From assembly GCF_000010665.1 (NCBI RefSeq), contig NC_012796.1, forward strand, positions 2,509,501 through 2,573,500: a DNA stretch of 64,000 nt. The letters are read 5' to 3'. The first letter of the stretch is position 1; the number at the start of each line of letters is the position of its first letter. Origin of the DNA: Solidesulfovibrio magneticus RS-1 (GTDB lineage Bacteria > Desulfobacterota > Desulfovibrionia > Desulfovibrionales > Desulfovibrionaceae). Made by a program: the position numbers and the translations under genes. The notes beneath the pieces are model-generated. The model was not told where the DNA came from and did not search any database. It saw only the letters and a program-made list of their open reading frames with translations. Of the stretch, positions 45,640-55,286 are shown piece after piece.

Positions 45640-46380
45640 ATGATGGACAAACGTGTGGCCATTGTCACTGGAGCGTCCCGGGGCATCGGCGCGGCCGTGG
45701 CCCGGCGTCTGGCGGCGGACGGGCTGGCGGTGGTGGTCAATTACGTGACTGGGCAAAACCGGGCTGAGGCTGTTGTGCGCGACATTGTGGCCGAGAGCGG
45801 CCATGGGGTCGCCATCGGGGCCGACGTGTCCGACCCGGCCGACGCGGCGGCGCTCTTCGAGGCGGCCGAAGCTGTTTTCGGCGGCGTCGACGTCGTCGTC
45901 AACAACGCCGGGGTGATGCAGCCGGGGCTGGTTTCCCTGGCCGACACCAGCGACGACCTGTACGAGCGCATCGTGTCCATCAACCTTGGCGGCACGTTCA
46001 ACATGTTGCGCCTGGCCGCGACACGGCTGCGCGACAATGGGCGCATCGTCAACTTCTCCTCCAGCGTGGTCGGCCTGCGGCCGGCCGGCTACGCCGTCTA
46101 CGCCGCCACCAAGGCGGCGGTGGAAACCATGACCGCCATTTTCGCCAAGGAGATGGGACCGCGCGGCATAGCCGTCACGGCCGTGGCCCCGGGGCCGGTG
46201 GGCACGGAGCTGTTTTTGACGGGCAAGACGCCGGAAATGGTGGAGCGTATCGCGGCGGCCACGCCCCTTGGCCGGCTGGGCACGCCCGAGGACGTGGCCG
46301 GGGTCGTGTCATTTTTGGTTGGCGGCGACGGCGGCTGGATAAATGGCGCGGTCATTCGGGCTAATGGCGGCATGGTGTAG
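45640..46380 (+). CDS. Short-chain dehydrogenase/reductase (SDR family)
   Basis: A 246-residue Rossmann-fold oxidoreductase with TGASRGIG (about residues 10-17), NNAGVMQ, and the catalytic YAVYAATKAA (YxxxK). The C-terminal GTELFLTGKTPEMVERIAAATPLGRLGTPEDVAG is typical of NADPH-dependent 3-oxoacyl-ACP-reductase-like SDRs. The ATG at 45640 follows GGAGGG at four bases. Its substrate is unknown. It is divergent from the kinase-like gene. Confidence 0.88.
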   Translation: MMDKRVAIVTGASRGIGAAVARRLAADGLAVVVNYVTGQNRAEAVVRDIVAESGHGVAIGADVSDPADAAALFEAAEAVFGGVDVVVNNAGVMQPGLVSLADTSDDLYERIVSINLGGTFNMLRLAATRLRDNGRIVNFSSSVVGLRPAGYAVYAATKAAVETMTAIFAKEMGPRGIAVTAVAPGPVGTELFLTGKTPEMVERIAAATPLGRLGTPEDVAGVVSFLVGGDGGWINGAVIRANGGMV

Positions 46381-46514
46381 CGGGGCGCATTGGTCGGTTT
46401 TCCTGAACAGGATGTCCAGGCCCGGGGCCGCCGGACTCTGCCGGTTCCAGGGACAGCCCCGGGGCAGTTTTCGGCGTGATCCCGATGGATGCTTGCCGGG
46501 ACGGTTTTTTCGAC

Positions 46515-46553
46515 AAAAAAGCGCACCGGCGCGGACTATCCGCGCCGGTGCGC
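46515..46553 (-). terminator. Terminator after cheW
   Basis: A perfect 14-bp stem, GCGCACCGGCGCGG (46521-46534) with CCGCGCCGGTGCGC (46540-46553), followed on the minus strand by TTTTTT. On the plus strand it is followed by TGTATTT, so it may also stop transcription from the SDR gene. Confidence 0.88.
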
Positions 46554-46580
46554 TGTATTTCATTGTGGTTCGCGCACCGC

Positions 46581-47096
46581 TCAGGCGGCGTGATGGGTGG
46601 CCGCCTGTTGCGTCAGGCTGGCCAGCCCGGCGAGGTCTTCATCGGAAAAGACCCGAGCCGTGTCGAGGAGTATGATGAAACGGCCGTTGTGGCGAGCGAT
46701 GCCCTGGATGCAGGCCGCCTCGACGTCGGTTCCCATGCCCGGCGGCGGCGCGATGGCCTGGGCGTCGAGTTCCAGCACTTCCTTGACCGCTTCGGTCAGC
46801 GCCCCCACCAGTCGGACGCCCCCGTCGGGGTCGGGCTGCTCCACGATGACGATACGCGTATTCAGGGTTTGGTTGACTGGGCCGAAGCCGAGCTTGAGGC
46901 CGAGATCAAGGACCGGCACGGCCTGGCCCCGCACGTCGACCACCCCGCGCATGTGGTCGGGCATCCGCGGCAATCTGGCGATGTCCGTATAGTCGAGGAT
47001 TTCCCGCACCACGTGGATATCGATGCCAAAGATGCCTGTTTCGCCCAGGATCAGGGTGAGAAATCGCCGGACGCCGATATTCGATGTCTGATTCAT
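46581..47096 (-). CDS. cheW: Chemotaxis coupling protein CheW
   Basis: CheW links chemoreceptors to the CheA kinase. The 171-residue protein has FGIDIHVVREI, MPDHMRGVVDVRGQAVPVLDLGLKLG and the C-terminal GIARHNGRFIILLDTARVFSDED, in the usual order. The start is the ATG at 47096. It lies 13 bases downstream of the chemoreceptor gene on the same strand. Confidence 0.95.
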   Translation of the reverse strand: MNQTSNIGVRRFLTLILGETGIFGIDIHVVREILDYTDIARLPRMPDHMRGVVDVRGQAVPVLDLGLKLGFGPVNQTLNTRIVIVEQPDPDGGVRLVGALTEAVKEVLELDAQAIAPPPGMGTDVEAACIQGIARHNGRFIILLDTARVFSDEDLAGLASLTQQAATHHAA

Positions 47097-47109
47097 GGCC
47101 GTCCCCACT

Positions 47110-48879
47110 CTAGAATTGTTCGAAATGCTCGTCGCCAAGATCGACCTTGGCCGCCGCCGGCAACGGCACACCTTTTCGGGGGAGGGCCTTGCGCGGGGTG
47201 CCCTTGTCGCCCGTGGCCGTGCGGTGGGCGGCCCGGGGCACGCCTTGGCCGGCCACTTGGAAGAAGCCCACGGTGCTGACGAGCTGGGCGGCCTGGGAGG
47301 AAAGTTCCTCAGCCGTAGAGGCCAGTTCCTCGGAGGCCGAGGCGTTTTGCTGCACGACCTGATCAAGCTGCTGCAGGCCCTTGTTGACCTGTTCCACACC
47401 GGAGCTTTGCTCCTGGGAGGCGGCGGCGATCTCCTGAACGAGATCGGAAGTCTTGAGGATGTCCGGGACGAGCATTTCCAGGAGTCGGCCGGCCCGTTCG
47501 GCCACGTCGAGGCTGGAGGCGGACAAGGTGTTGATCTCAGCGGCCGCGCCCTGGCTGCGTTCGGCCAGCTTGCGCACTTCCGCGGCGACGACGGCGAATC
47601 CCCGGCCATGGTCGCCGGCCCGGGCGGCCTCGACGGCGGCGTTTAAGGCGAGCAGATCAGTCTGGCGGGCAATTTCCTCAATGATGGAGATCTTGGCCGC
47701 GATCTGGCGCATGGCGGCCACGGTGTCGACCATGGCCGCGCCGGATTCCTTGGCGTCGGCGCTGGCTTTCTTGGCCAGGGTTTCGGTCTGGCGGGCGTTG
47801 TCGGCGTTGCGCATGATGGAGCTGTTGATTTCTTCCATGGAAGAGGAACTTTCTTCCACTGCGGCGGCCTGTTCGGACGCGCCTTGGGACAGCGACTCGG
47901 AAGAGGCGCTCAGTTCCTCGGCCCCGGAAGCCATGTTCTCAGCACCGCTTTTGACTTCTTCGACGATCTCGGTGAGGCGTTCGATCATGGAAGCCAGGGA
48001 GCGCATGAGGACGTCCTCGGCGCAACGCGGCTCCACCTGGATGCGCAGGTTGCCCTCGGACATCATCTCGGCGATCTGCGTGACGCGCGTTTCGGCTTCG
48101 GCCACCTCGCGCATGGCCTGGCAGACCTGGCCGACCTCGTCGGCCCGGACCACTTCGAGTTTGTGGCCGAGATCACCTCGGGCCAGGGCCTTGGCAAACT
48201 CCATGCAGGCAATAAGCGGCTTGGCAATGGCGCGAGAGATACCGACGCCGAGCAGCAGGCCAATGACGATGCTTGTGCCGATGATGGCAAAAAGCACGTT
48301 TCGGCTCGTATTGTAGATTTCGCTGGACTCGTCGTAGTATCTTTTGGCGTTGTTTTCCTTGATGCGAACAAGATCTGTCATGATATCGTCAACAGCGTTA
48401 ACCTTCTCGCGTCCGACCCCCAAGGCAAGATCAACGGAAGTCCTATTCGACTGCAGTTCTTCTTTATTGCAAGCCTCAATAATTTGATTCCATACAGGTT
48501 GCAGGGCATTCCAGGCGGCATCGAGTTTGGCAATTTTCTCTTTGCCTTCCTTGGAGAAGAACAAGTTTCTGGCGATGTTCATCTGCTCCTGGTATTCATT
48601 CTTATATTTTTCCAGGCTTTTTACGTTGCGAGCGCGATCTTCGAGTGAAGTCGTCATGATCATGTTTCGCACGGCACGGTCAGCATAAATAAGATCGATA
48701 TTGGCTTCTTTGACAGCAGAAATGCCAAGAAGCTCTCGTTCGTACATCGTGTTATTCATGCTATTAATGGCACCCATATTGTGCAAACCGAGGTAACCGA
48801 CAATTCCTGTAATAATCGCCATGATAATAAAAGAAATGATCAGTTTCTTGCCAACGCGCAAATCGTAAAACCACTGCAT
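47110..48879 (-). CDS. Methyl-accepting chemotaxis protein (four-helix-bundle sensor)
   Basis: A 589-residue chemoreceptor with an N-terminal membrane helix (about 10-30), a four-helix-bundle type periplasmic domain to about 185, a second membrane helix (about 190-210), HAMP (about 213-265) and a long signalling helix pair. The tip motif [21 protein letters not shown] (about residues 400-420) is intact. No clear CheR-binding pentapeptide at the C-terminus (ends EHFEQF). The N-terminal third is much A/T-richer than the rest. Followed by cheW. Confidence 0.93.
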   Translation of the reverse strand: MQWFYDLRVGKKLIISFIIMAIITGIVGYLGLHNMGAINSMNNTMYERELLGISAVKEANIDLIYADRAVRNMIMTTSLEDRARNVKSLEKYKNEYQEQMNIARNLFFSKEGKEKIAKLDAAWNALQPVWNQIIEACNKEELQSNRTSVDLALGVGREKVNAVDDIMTDLVRIKENNAKRYYDESSEIYNTSRNVLFAIIGTSIVIGLLLGVGISRAIAKPLIACMEFAKALARGDLGHKLEVVRADEVGQVCQAMREVAEAETRVTQIAEMMSEGNLRIQVEPRCAEDVLMRSLASMIERLTEIVEEVKSGAENMASGAEELSASSESLSQGASEQAAAVEESSSSMEEINSSIMRNADNARQTETLAKKASADAKESGAAMVDTVAAMRQIAAKISIIEEIARQTDLLALNAAVEAARAGDHGRGFAVVAAEVRKLAERSQGAAAEINTLSASSLDVAERAGRLLEMLVPDILKTSDLVQEIAAASQEQSSGVEQVNKGLQQLDQVVQQNASASEELASTAEELSSQAAQLVSTVGFFQVAGQGVPRAAHRTATGDKGTPRKALPRKGVPLPAAAKVDLGDEHFEQF

Positions 48880-49611
48880 GAAACAACTCCATATCAAAAC
48901 AAAACATAAAAACATCAGTCCGGCGTCTATGCCCTGACTGATCACCCAAAACCGCTTCCCCCAATCATCAACTTCAACGCCCCGAACAAGCCCCCCGCCT
49001 GCATCGGGATACGCCCTTGCCACCGACAGTCCTTTTTAACCAAGGGCATGCGGCAACCTGGGTTGGCGACTCGCGGGCATGGCAAATCCAGATCGTCATT
49101 GCTCTGCGAATTTCCTGGATTTTTTGCATTTCTCGCAAGTGTGCCGCCTTTCGTAATTTAAATGGACCATTAATATTTTGCAATAAGATTTGTTGTTACG
49201 CTAACCATATGTTGTCAAATGGTTTATTATGTGAATAATAACCGTTTCTCCATGGCACGCCTAAGGACGGACAACGTACAGCCTCCATCCGATGATGACG
49301 CCGAACATCGCCATGCAGGATTGGAGAGGCGAGTCCTGACCCGGGGTTCAAGAGACGAGTGCAACGCCCATCGATTGCGAAGCAGTGACGAGGCGCAATG
49401 GAGGCAAGGGGCTCATGCAAAGTGGCGACGACGAATGACTTGAGGCCTTGTGAACAACAATTCTATGACCGTCAGTCCCCGTTCAGTCGAGAAGCGTCAA
49501 GTATGGCGGAATGATGTTCTGGCGGCAGGCGGTTTGCCCAGCGTTCGGAAAGGGCATACCTGGTGCGCCAAGTTCGTCGTGGGCAGTCGTGGCTGGCTGG
49601 TTGTTCTGCAC
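48880..49611. other. Intergenic stretch without a supported gene
   Basis: About 730 bases between the chemoreceptor start and the tRNA terminator. The left part (to about 49250) is A/T-rich and probably contains the chemoreceptor promoter on the minus strand; I do not see a convincing -10/-35 or sigma-54 or sigma-28 pattern. The right part has only short frames with no homology I recognise. Confidence 0.5.
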
Positions 49612-49645
49612 AAAAAAAAGGCCTTGCGGCATCTGCCGCAAGGCC
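49612..49645 (-). terminator. Terminator after the tRNA-Ala gene
   Basis: A perfect 11-bp stem (GGCCTTGCGGC at 49620-49630 with GCCGCAAGGCC at 49635-49645) and an eight-base T-tract on the minus strand (49612-49619). Confidence 0.92.
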
Positions 49646-49657
49646 CTTGCAATCCTT

Positions 49658-49733
49658 TGGTGGAGGCGATGGGACTTGAACCCACTACCTATGCGTTGCG
49701 AACGCATCGCTCTCCCAGATGAGCTACGCCCCC
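49658..49733 (-). tRNA. tRNA-Ala (anticodon CGC)
   Basis: A 76-base tRNA including an encoded CCA. The acceptor stem GGGGGCG pairs with CGCCTCC (one G-U), the D-arm begins TAGCTC, the anticodon stem ATGCG/CGCAT encloses the loop TTCGCAA (anticodon CGC, reading GCG), and the T-arm is GTGGG TTCAAGT CCCAT. The GGGGGCGTAGCTCA start is typical of tRNA-Ala. Confidence 0.95.
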
Positions 49734-49919
49734 GTTGGGAGAAAGGTTATTAAGCGTATTCGCCGGCCCGGTCAAGAAATCCTTTGCCGTTTTCGTGGCG
49801 TCGGCCAAATGTCGCCGGCCGGCGGTTGACCTCGGGCGTTCCTGATGCCACTATGCCAATTGAAAGATACCCGAAACCATTATGCCTTTTTTGGCGATTT
49901 CGCCTCTGGAGATCCGACC

Positions 49920-50363
49920 ATGAAGATCCATCGCGCCCTGCGCATGGAGCGCTGCATCGGCTGCCATTCCTGCTCCCTGGCCTGCGCCCGGCTGGTGTAC
50001 AAGTCCATGTCCTGGCAGACCGCCGGCATTCGCATCCGGTCCACCGGCGGCGTGTCCAGCGGCTTCCAGGCCATCTTGTGTCTGGCCTGCGACCCGGCCC
50101 CGTGCGCGGCCGCTTGCCCAACCGGAGCCATGAGTCAGCGCAAGTCCGGCGGCGGGGTGACGCTCAAAAAATCCCTGTGCATCCAGTGCGGCCAGTGCGC
50201 CGCCGCCTGCCCGGTGGACGCCATCAATCTTGACGCGGCCGGCAATCCCGCCGTGTGCCTGCACTGCGGCCAGTGCACCGCCTATTGCCCCCATGACTGC
50301 CTGGAGCTGGTCGAGGCCGACACGCCCGCCGCCCCCTGCCTGGAGAGCTGCCATGTCGAATGA
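49920..50363 (+). CDS. Four-cluster ferredoxin subunit of an AOR complex (AorA-like)
   Basis: A 147-residue polyferredoxin with four [4Fe-4S] motifs: CIGCHSCSLAC, CLACDPAPCAAAC, CIQCGQCAAAC and CLHCGQCTAYC. It resembles the small electron-transfer subunit (AorA type) of multi-subunit aldehyde oxidoreductases. Its last 11 bases overlap the second AOR gene, so it is the electron acceptor partner of that enzyme. The ATG at 49920 follows GGAG; an earlier ATG at 49845 would add a non-conserved leader. Confidence 0.92.
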   Translation: MKIHRALRMERCIGCHSCSLACARLVYKSMSWQTAGIRIRSTGGVSSGFQAILCLACDPAPCAAACPTGAMSQRKSGGGVTLKKSLCIQCGQCAAACPVDAINLDAAGNPAVCLHCGQCTAYCPHDCLELVEADTPAAPCLESCHVE

Positions 50364-52137
50364 GGCAAACGATCTGTTCCGCGTCCTGGTGTATGACCTC
50401 GAACGCGGTCGCGGCGAATTGGCCATCCTGCCCGGTCGGCGGCAATGCCTCGGCGGCTCGGGGCTGGCGGCGCTCCTTTATGAAAAATACGGCCTGCCCA
50501 CGGCCCCGGCCTTCGATCCCCGTCAGCCGCTGATATTCGCCATTGGTCCGGCCACGGGCTATTTCCCGCTCATGAGCAAGACCGTGTGCGGCTTCAAATC
50601 GCCATATAACGAAAACTACGCCGAATCCCACGCCGGCGGCCGCTCGGCCCTGGCCCTGCGCTTTGCCGGCTACGACGCCCTGGTCGTGGTGGGCAAGGCC
50701 CCACGGCTCTCCACCCTGGTGGTCGGCTCGCGGCGCATCGAACGTATCGACGTCCACTATCTGGCCGGGGCCGACGTGTTCACCACAGGCAAGCTCCTGC
50801 GAAAGATCGCCGAGGGGGCTTCGGGCCACCGCAGCATTCTACGCATCGGCCCGGCCGGAGAAAACGGCTCGGGCTACGCCTGCATCAACGTCGACACCTA
50901 CCGCCACTTCGGCCGCCTCGGAGCCGGGGCGGTCATGGGCTCGAAAAACCTCAAAGGCATCGTCATCCAGGGCGACGGCGACCTGCCGCTGCCGGCCGAC
51001 AAGGGCTATGCCAAGCTTTTCAAGGACATCCACGAAAAGGTCACATCCTCCGGGATGATGGAAAAATACCACAACCTTGGCACCCCGGCCAACGTGTTGC
51101 CCTTAAACGAACTCAAGTCGCTGCCCTGGCGCAACCTGGCCGCGACGAGCGATTCCGAGGCCGACAAGATCTCGGGCGAGGCCTTTGCCGAAAAGCTCCT
51201 CATGCACAACGCTGCCTGCGCCGGCTGTCCGGTGGGCTGCATCCACGTCGGCATGGTGCGCGAGATGTTCTCCTCTTCCCACCGGTTCGCCATCCATCAG
51301 GTGGCCTACGACCACGAACCCAACTTCGCGGCCGGCCCCATGCTTGGCGTCGTCGATCCGGTGGAAGTGCTGGCGATAAACGACATGGCCGACCGCCAGG
51401 GCCTGGACATCATCTCGGCCGGCGTGGCCCTGGCTTGGGCCGTGGAGGCCACGCAAAAGGGCGTCATTTCCGAAAAGGACACCGAGGTGAAGCTCACCTT
51501 TGGCGACGCGGCTGCCCTCAAACGCGCCATGTGGCTCATCGGCCACAAGGCCAACGACTTCTATGCGCTCCTTGGCCAGGGGGCCATGGTCGCCGCCGCT
51601 CATTACGGCGGGGCCGACTACGCCTGCGTGCTGGGCCAGGAAATGGCCGGCTACGCCACGGGCGAGACCTATTTTGCCTCCCAGACCGTCGCCTTCCGCC
51701 ATTCCCACCTCGATACCGGGGCCTACTCCTACGACCAGAAGCACAAGGAGCAGGACGTGGCCAAGGTGGTGGACTTCCTGGTCAAGGACGAGCGCGAGCG
51801 AGTGCTTCTGACTTGCCTCGTGGCCTGCCTTTTCGCCCGGGAGGTCTACAAGCCCGAAGTCATCGCCTCGGTGCTCGGCTGCCTGGGCCATGAGGAACTG
51901 GCCGGCTCCTTTGACGCCGCCGCCGAGAATGCCCGGCGCGCCCGCTGGCGGCTCAAGATCGCCACCGGCTACGACCCCAGGGCCACGCGCATCCCCAAAC
52001 GCTTCACCGAGGTGACCACCTGGAAGGGTCCGGTGGACGCGGTCTACATGGAGGCCCTGCGGGCCGCCTACGCCGAGGCCGTGGCCGAACTCGGCGCGCC
52101 GCCTGCCACCGACCAGGCCCAGCCGCCGGCTTTGTAA
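50353..52137 (+). CDS. Aldehyde oxidoreductase, AOR family, ferredoxin-linked (AorB-like)
   Basis: A 594-residue tungsten-type AOR. The [4Fe-4S] Cys ligands are 289, 292 and 296 (CAGCPVGC) plus a distal Cys near 480 (VLLTCLVAC). The cofactor-binding N-domain includes LSKTVCGFKSPYNENYAESHAGGR-type sequence (about 73-97). It differs from the first AOR in the cofactor-domain motifs and has its own ferredoxin subunit, so it probably has another physiological aldehyde. It starts inside the ferredoxin gene at ATG 50353. Confidence 0.92.
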   Translation: MSNEANDLFRVLVYDLERGRGELAILPGRRQCLGGSGLAALLYEKYGLPTAPAFDPRQPLIFAIGPATGYFPLMSKTVCGFKSPYNENYAESHAGGRSALALRFAGYDALVVVGKAPRLSTLVVGSRRIERIDVHYLAGADVFTTGKLLRKIAEGASGHRSILRIGPAGENGSGYACINVDTYRHFGRLGAGAVMGSKNLKGIVIQGDGDLPLPADKGYAKLFKDIHEKVTSSGMMEKYHNLGTPANVLPLNELKSLPWRNLAATSDSEADKISGEAFAEKLLMHNAACAGCPVGCIHVGMVREMFSSSHRFAIHQVAYDHEPNFAAGPMLGVVDPVEVLAINDMADRQGLDIISAGVALAWAVEATQKGVISEKDTEVKLTFGDAAALKRAMWLIGHKANDFYALLGQGAMVAAAHYGGADYACVLGQEMAGYATGETYFASQTVAFRHSHLDTGAYSYDQKHKEQDVAKVVDFLVKDERERVLLTCLVACLFAREVYKPEVIASVLGCLGHEELAGSFDAAAENARRARWRLKIATGYDPRATRIPKRFTEVTTWKGPVDAVYMEALRAAYAEAVAELGAPPATDQAQPPAL

Positions 52138-52183
52138 AAAACGCAGTCCCCGCCGTGCAATGGACGCAGCGATATGCTAGGCC

Positions 52184-52233
52184 ATACGGCATCGGCCCCA
52201 AACCGGGGCCGATGCCGTATTTTATTCTTTTTT
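52184..52233 (+). terminator. Strong terminator after the second AOR
   Basis: A perfect 16-bp stem (ATACGGCATCGGCCCC with GGGGCCGATGCCGTAT) around a 5-base loop, followed by TTTATTCTTTTTT. Confidence 0.95.
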
Positions 52234-52331
52234 CCGCAACAACGGCGTGTTATGGCAATAGCGTCGTCCGGCCGCGCCCGCCCCGGCCAAGGCCTTGATC
52301 CCAAGCCCGCGACGGTCAAAGGAGACCCGAC

Positions 52332-53979
<1,648 letters not shown>

Positions 53980-53981
<2 letters not shown>

Positions 53982-54081
53982 TGTCGCGTCCCTTAAAAAT
54001 ACGACATTTTTTAAGAAAAAATTTACAGTTTCAACATGTTGTCTACGAGATACCCTGTGAGTTTTTCGTGAACGCGACACT
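53980..54081. mobile_element. Small MITE-like insertion (102 bp) at the 3' end of pgi
   Basis: A 10-bp inverted repeat, AGTGTCGCGT (53980-53989) and ACGCGACACT (54072-54081), bounds an A/T-rich 102-bp segment unlike its high-GC surroundings. An internal hairpin (CTTAAAAA with TTTTTAAG) starts just inside the left arm. A further GTGTCGCG follows the right arm at 54083-54090. No transposase, and I cannot see a convincing target duplication, so an IS end remnant is also possible. Confidence 0.55.
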
Positions 54082-54113
54082 CGTGTCGCGCCCCGAGCCG
54101 CAGCAAAACGACT

Positions 54114-54137
54114 CCTCAGGCGGCCGGGAGCCTGAGG
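54114..54137. repeat. Hairpin between the MITE-like element and pdxA
   Basis: CCTCAGGC (54114-54121) with GCCTGAGG (54130-54137). No T-tract is seen in either direction, so a terminator role is doubtful. Confidence 0.4.
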
Positions 54138-54185
54138 CCCCCGGTCCCCCAAAAGGGGCAAAGAGGAGATAGCGGGAAGACGTGG

Positions 54186-55196
54186 TTACCCCGTCAGCCG
54201 CTTGGCCAGATTCAGGGCGGCGGCCAGGCTGCTGACGGCCGCCTTGCCCGTGCCGACCAGCTCGAAGCCCGTGCCATGGCCCACGGAGGTGCGCACAAAG
54301 GGCAAGCCAAGGGTCACGTTGACCGTGTCCTTGAAGTGCAAAAGCTTCAGCGGCGGCAGGCCCTGGTCGTGGTACATGGCCAGGATGGCGGAAAATTCGC
54401 CCTGGGCCGCCCGGTAAAAAAGCGTGTCCGCCGGCAGCGGCCCCACGGCCGAAATGCCCTTGGCCCGGGCCGCCTCCACGGCCGGGCGCACCACCGCCTC
54501 ATCCTCGCGGCCTAAAAGCCCCCCCTCCCCGGCATGGGGATTGAGGCCGCACACGGCAATGGGCTTGTCCGCCACCCCAAGGCGCGTAACGTAATCCCAG
54601 GTCAGGGCCAGACAGCGGGCCACCCGATCGTAGGTGACCAGCGACGGCACCTTGGCCAGGGGCGGATGGGTGGTGACCAAGCTCACCCGCAGCACCGGGC
54701 CGCACAGGTGCATGCATACGCCGCCGCGCCCCACGCCCGAACGCTCGGCCAGAAATTCGGTATGGCCCGGAAAGGCGAAACCGGCGGCATTGAGCGCCGC
54801 CTTGGACAGCGGGCCGGTGACCAGTCCCCAATCCGGGTGGGCGGCCAGGGCGGCCAGGGCCAGCTCCAGACTTTCGCCGGCGGCCCGCCCGCCTTCAGGC
54901 GTCTCCTGGCCAGGGGACAACGGCAGCCCGGCCGAGCCCTCAGGCTCCAGCAGATAAATCCCGGGCGCAGCCTCGGCCACGGCGTCGTAGTCGGACAGGC
55001 GCGTCCAGAACCGGGCCAGCCCCAGGCGCTCGGCGTGCCAGACCAGGGCCGTTTCCGGGCCAACAAGCACCACAGGACGGTCGTTTTTCGGCGCGTCCGG
55101 GCCGCCGAGCAGCCGGCAGACCAGTTCCGGCCCCAGGCCGCCTGCGTCGCCGAGGGTGAGAAGGATGGGGTTTTTCAAAGGGGATTGGGCAGTCAT
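54186..55196 (-). CDS. pdxA: 4-hydroxythreonine-4-phosphate dehydrogenase
   Basis: PdxA oxidises 4-phosphohydroxy-threonine in pyridoxal phosphate synthesis. The 336-residue protein has GDAGGLGPELV (the family's GDPAGIGPE region), PGHTEFLAER, CGLNPHAGEGGLLGREDE and MYHDQGLPPLKLLHF, covering the metal- and substrate-binding residues. The GDAGG (normally GDPAG) change is unusual but conservative. It lies downstream of glgB on the same strand, 90 bases away. Confidence 0.94.
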   Translation of the reverse strand: MTAQSPLKNPILLTLGDAGGLGPELVCRLLGGPDAPKNDRPVVLVGPETALVWHAERLGLARFWTRLSDYDAVAEAAPGIYLLEPEGSAGLPLSPGQETPEGGRAAGESLELALAALAAHPDWGLVTGPLSKAALNAAGFAFPGHTEFLAERSGVGRGGVCMHLCGPVLRVSLVTTHPPLAKVPSLVTYDRVARCLALTWDYVTRLGVADKPIAVCGLNPHAGEGGLLGREDEAVVRPAVEAARAKGISAVGPLPADTLFYRAAQGEFSAILAMYHDQGLPPLKLLHFKDTVNVTLGLPFVRTSVGHGTGFELVGTGKAAVSSLAAALNLAKRLTG

Positions 55197-55286
55197 GGGC
55201 TTCCTTCCACAACACCAACAGCCGGTGGGAAGATTCCCCCGGCACAGGAGGTTTGGGGAGGAGGCCGCGCCTCCTCCCGTCCATGT

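Noticed and set aside
48980-49720. Several short frames of 60-90 codons on both strands
   Set aside because: No ribosome sites at the starts, no homology, and one runs through the tRNA gene.
49658-49733. tRNA-Ala as the insertion site of an integrated element
   Set aside because: No integrase, no partial tRNA repeat and no mobility genes are visible on either side.
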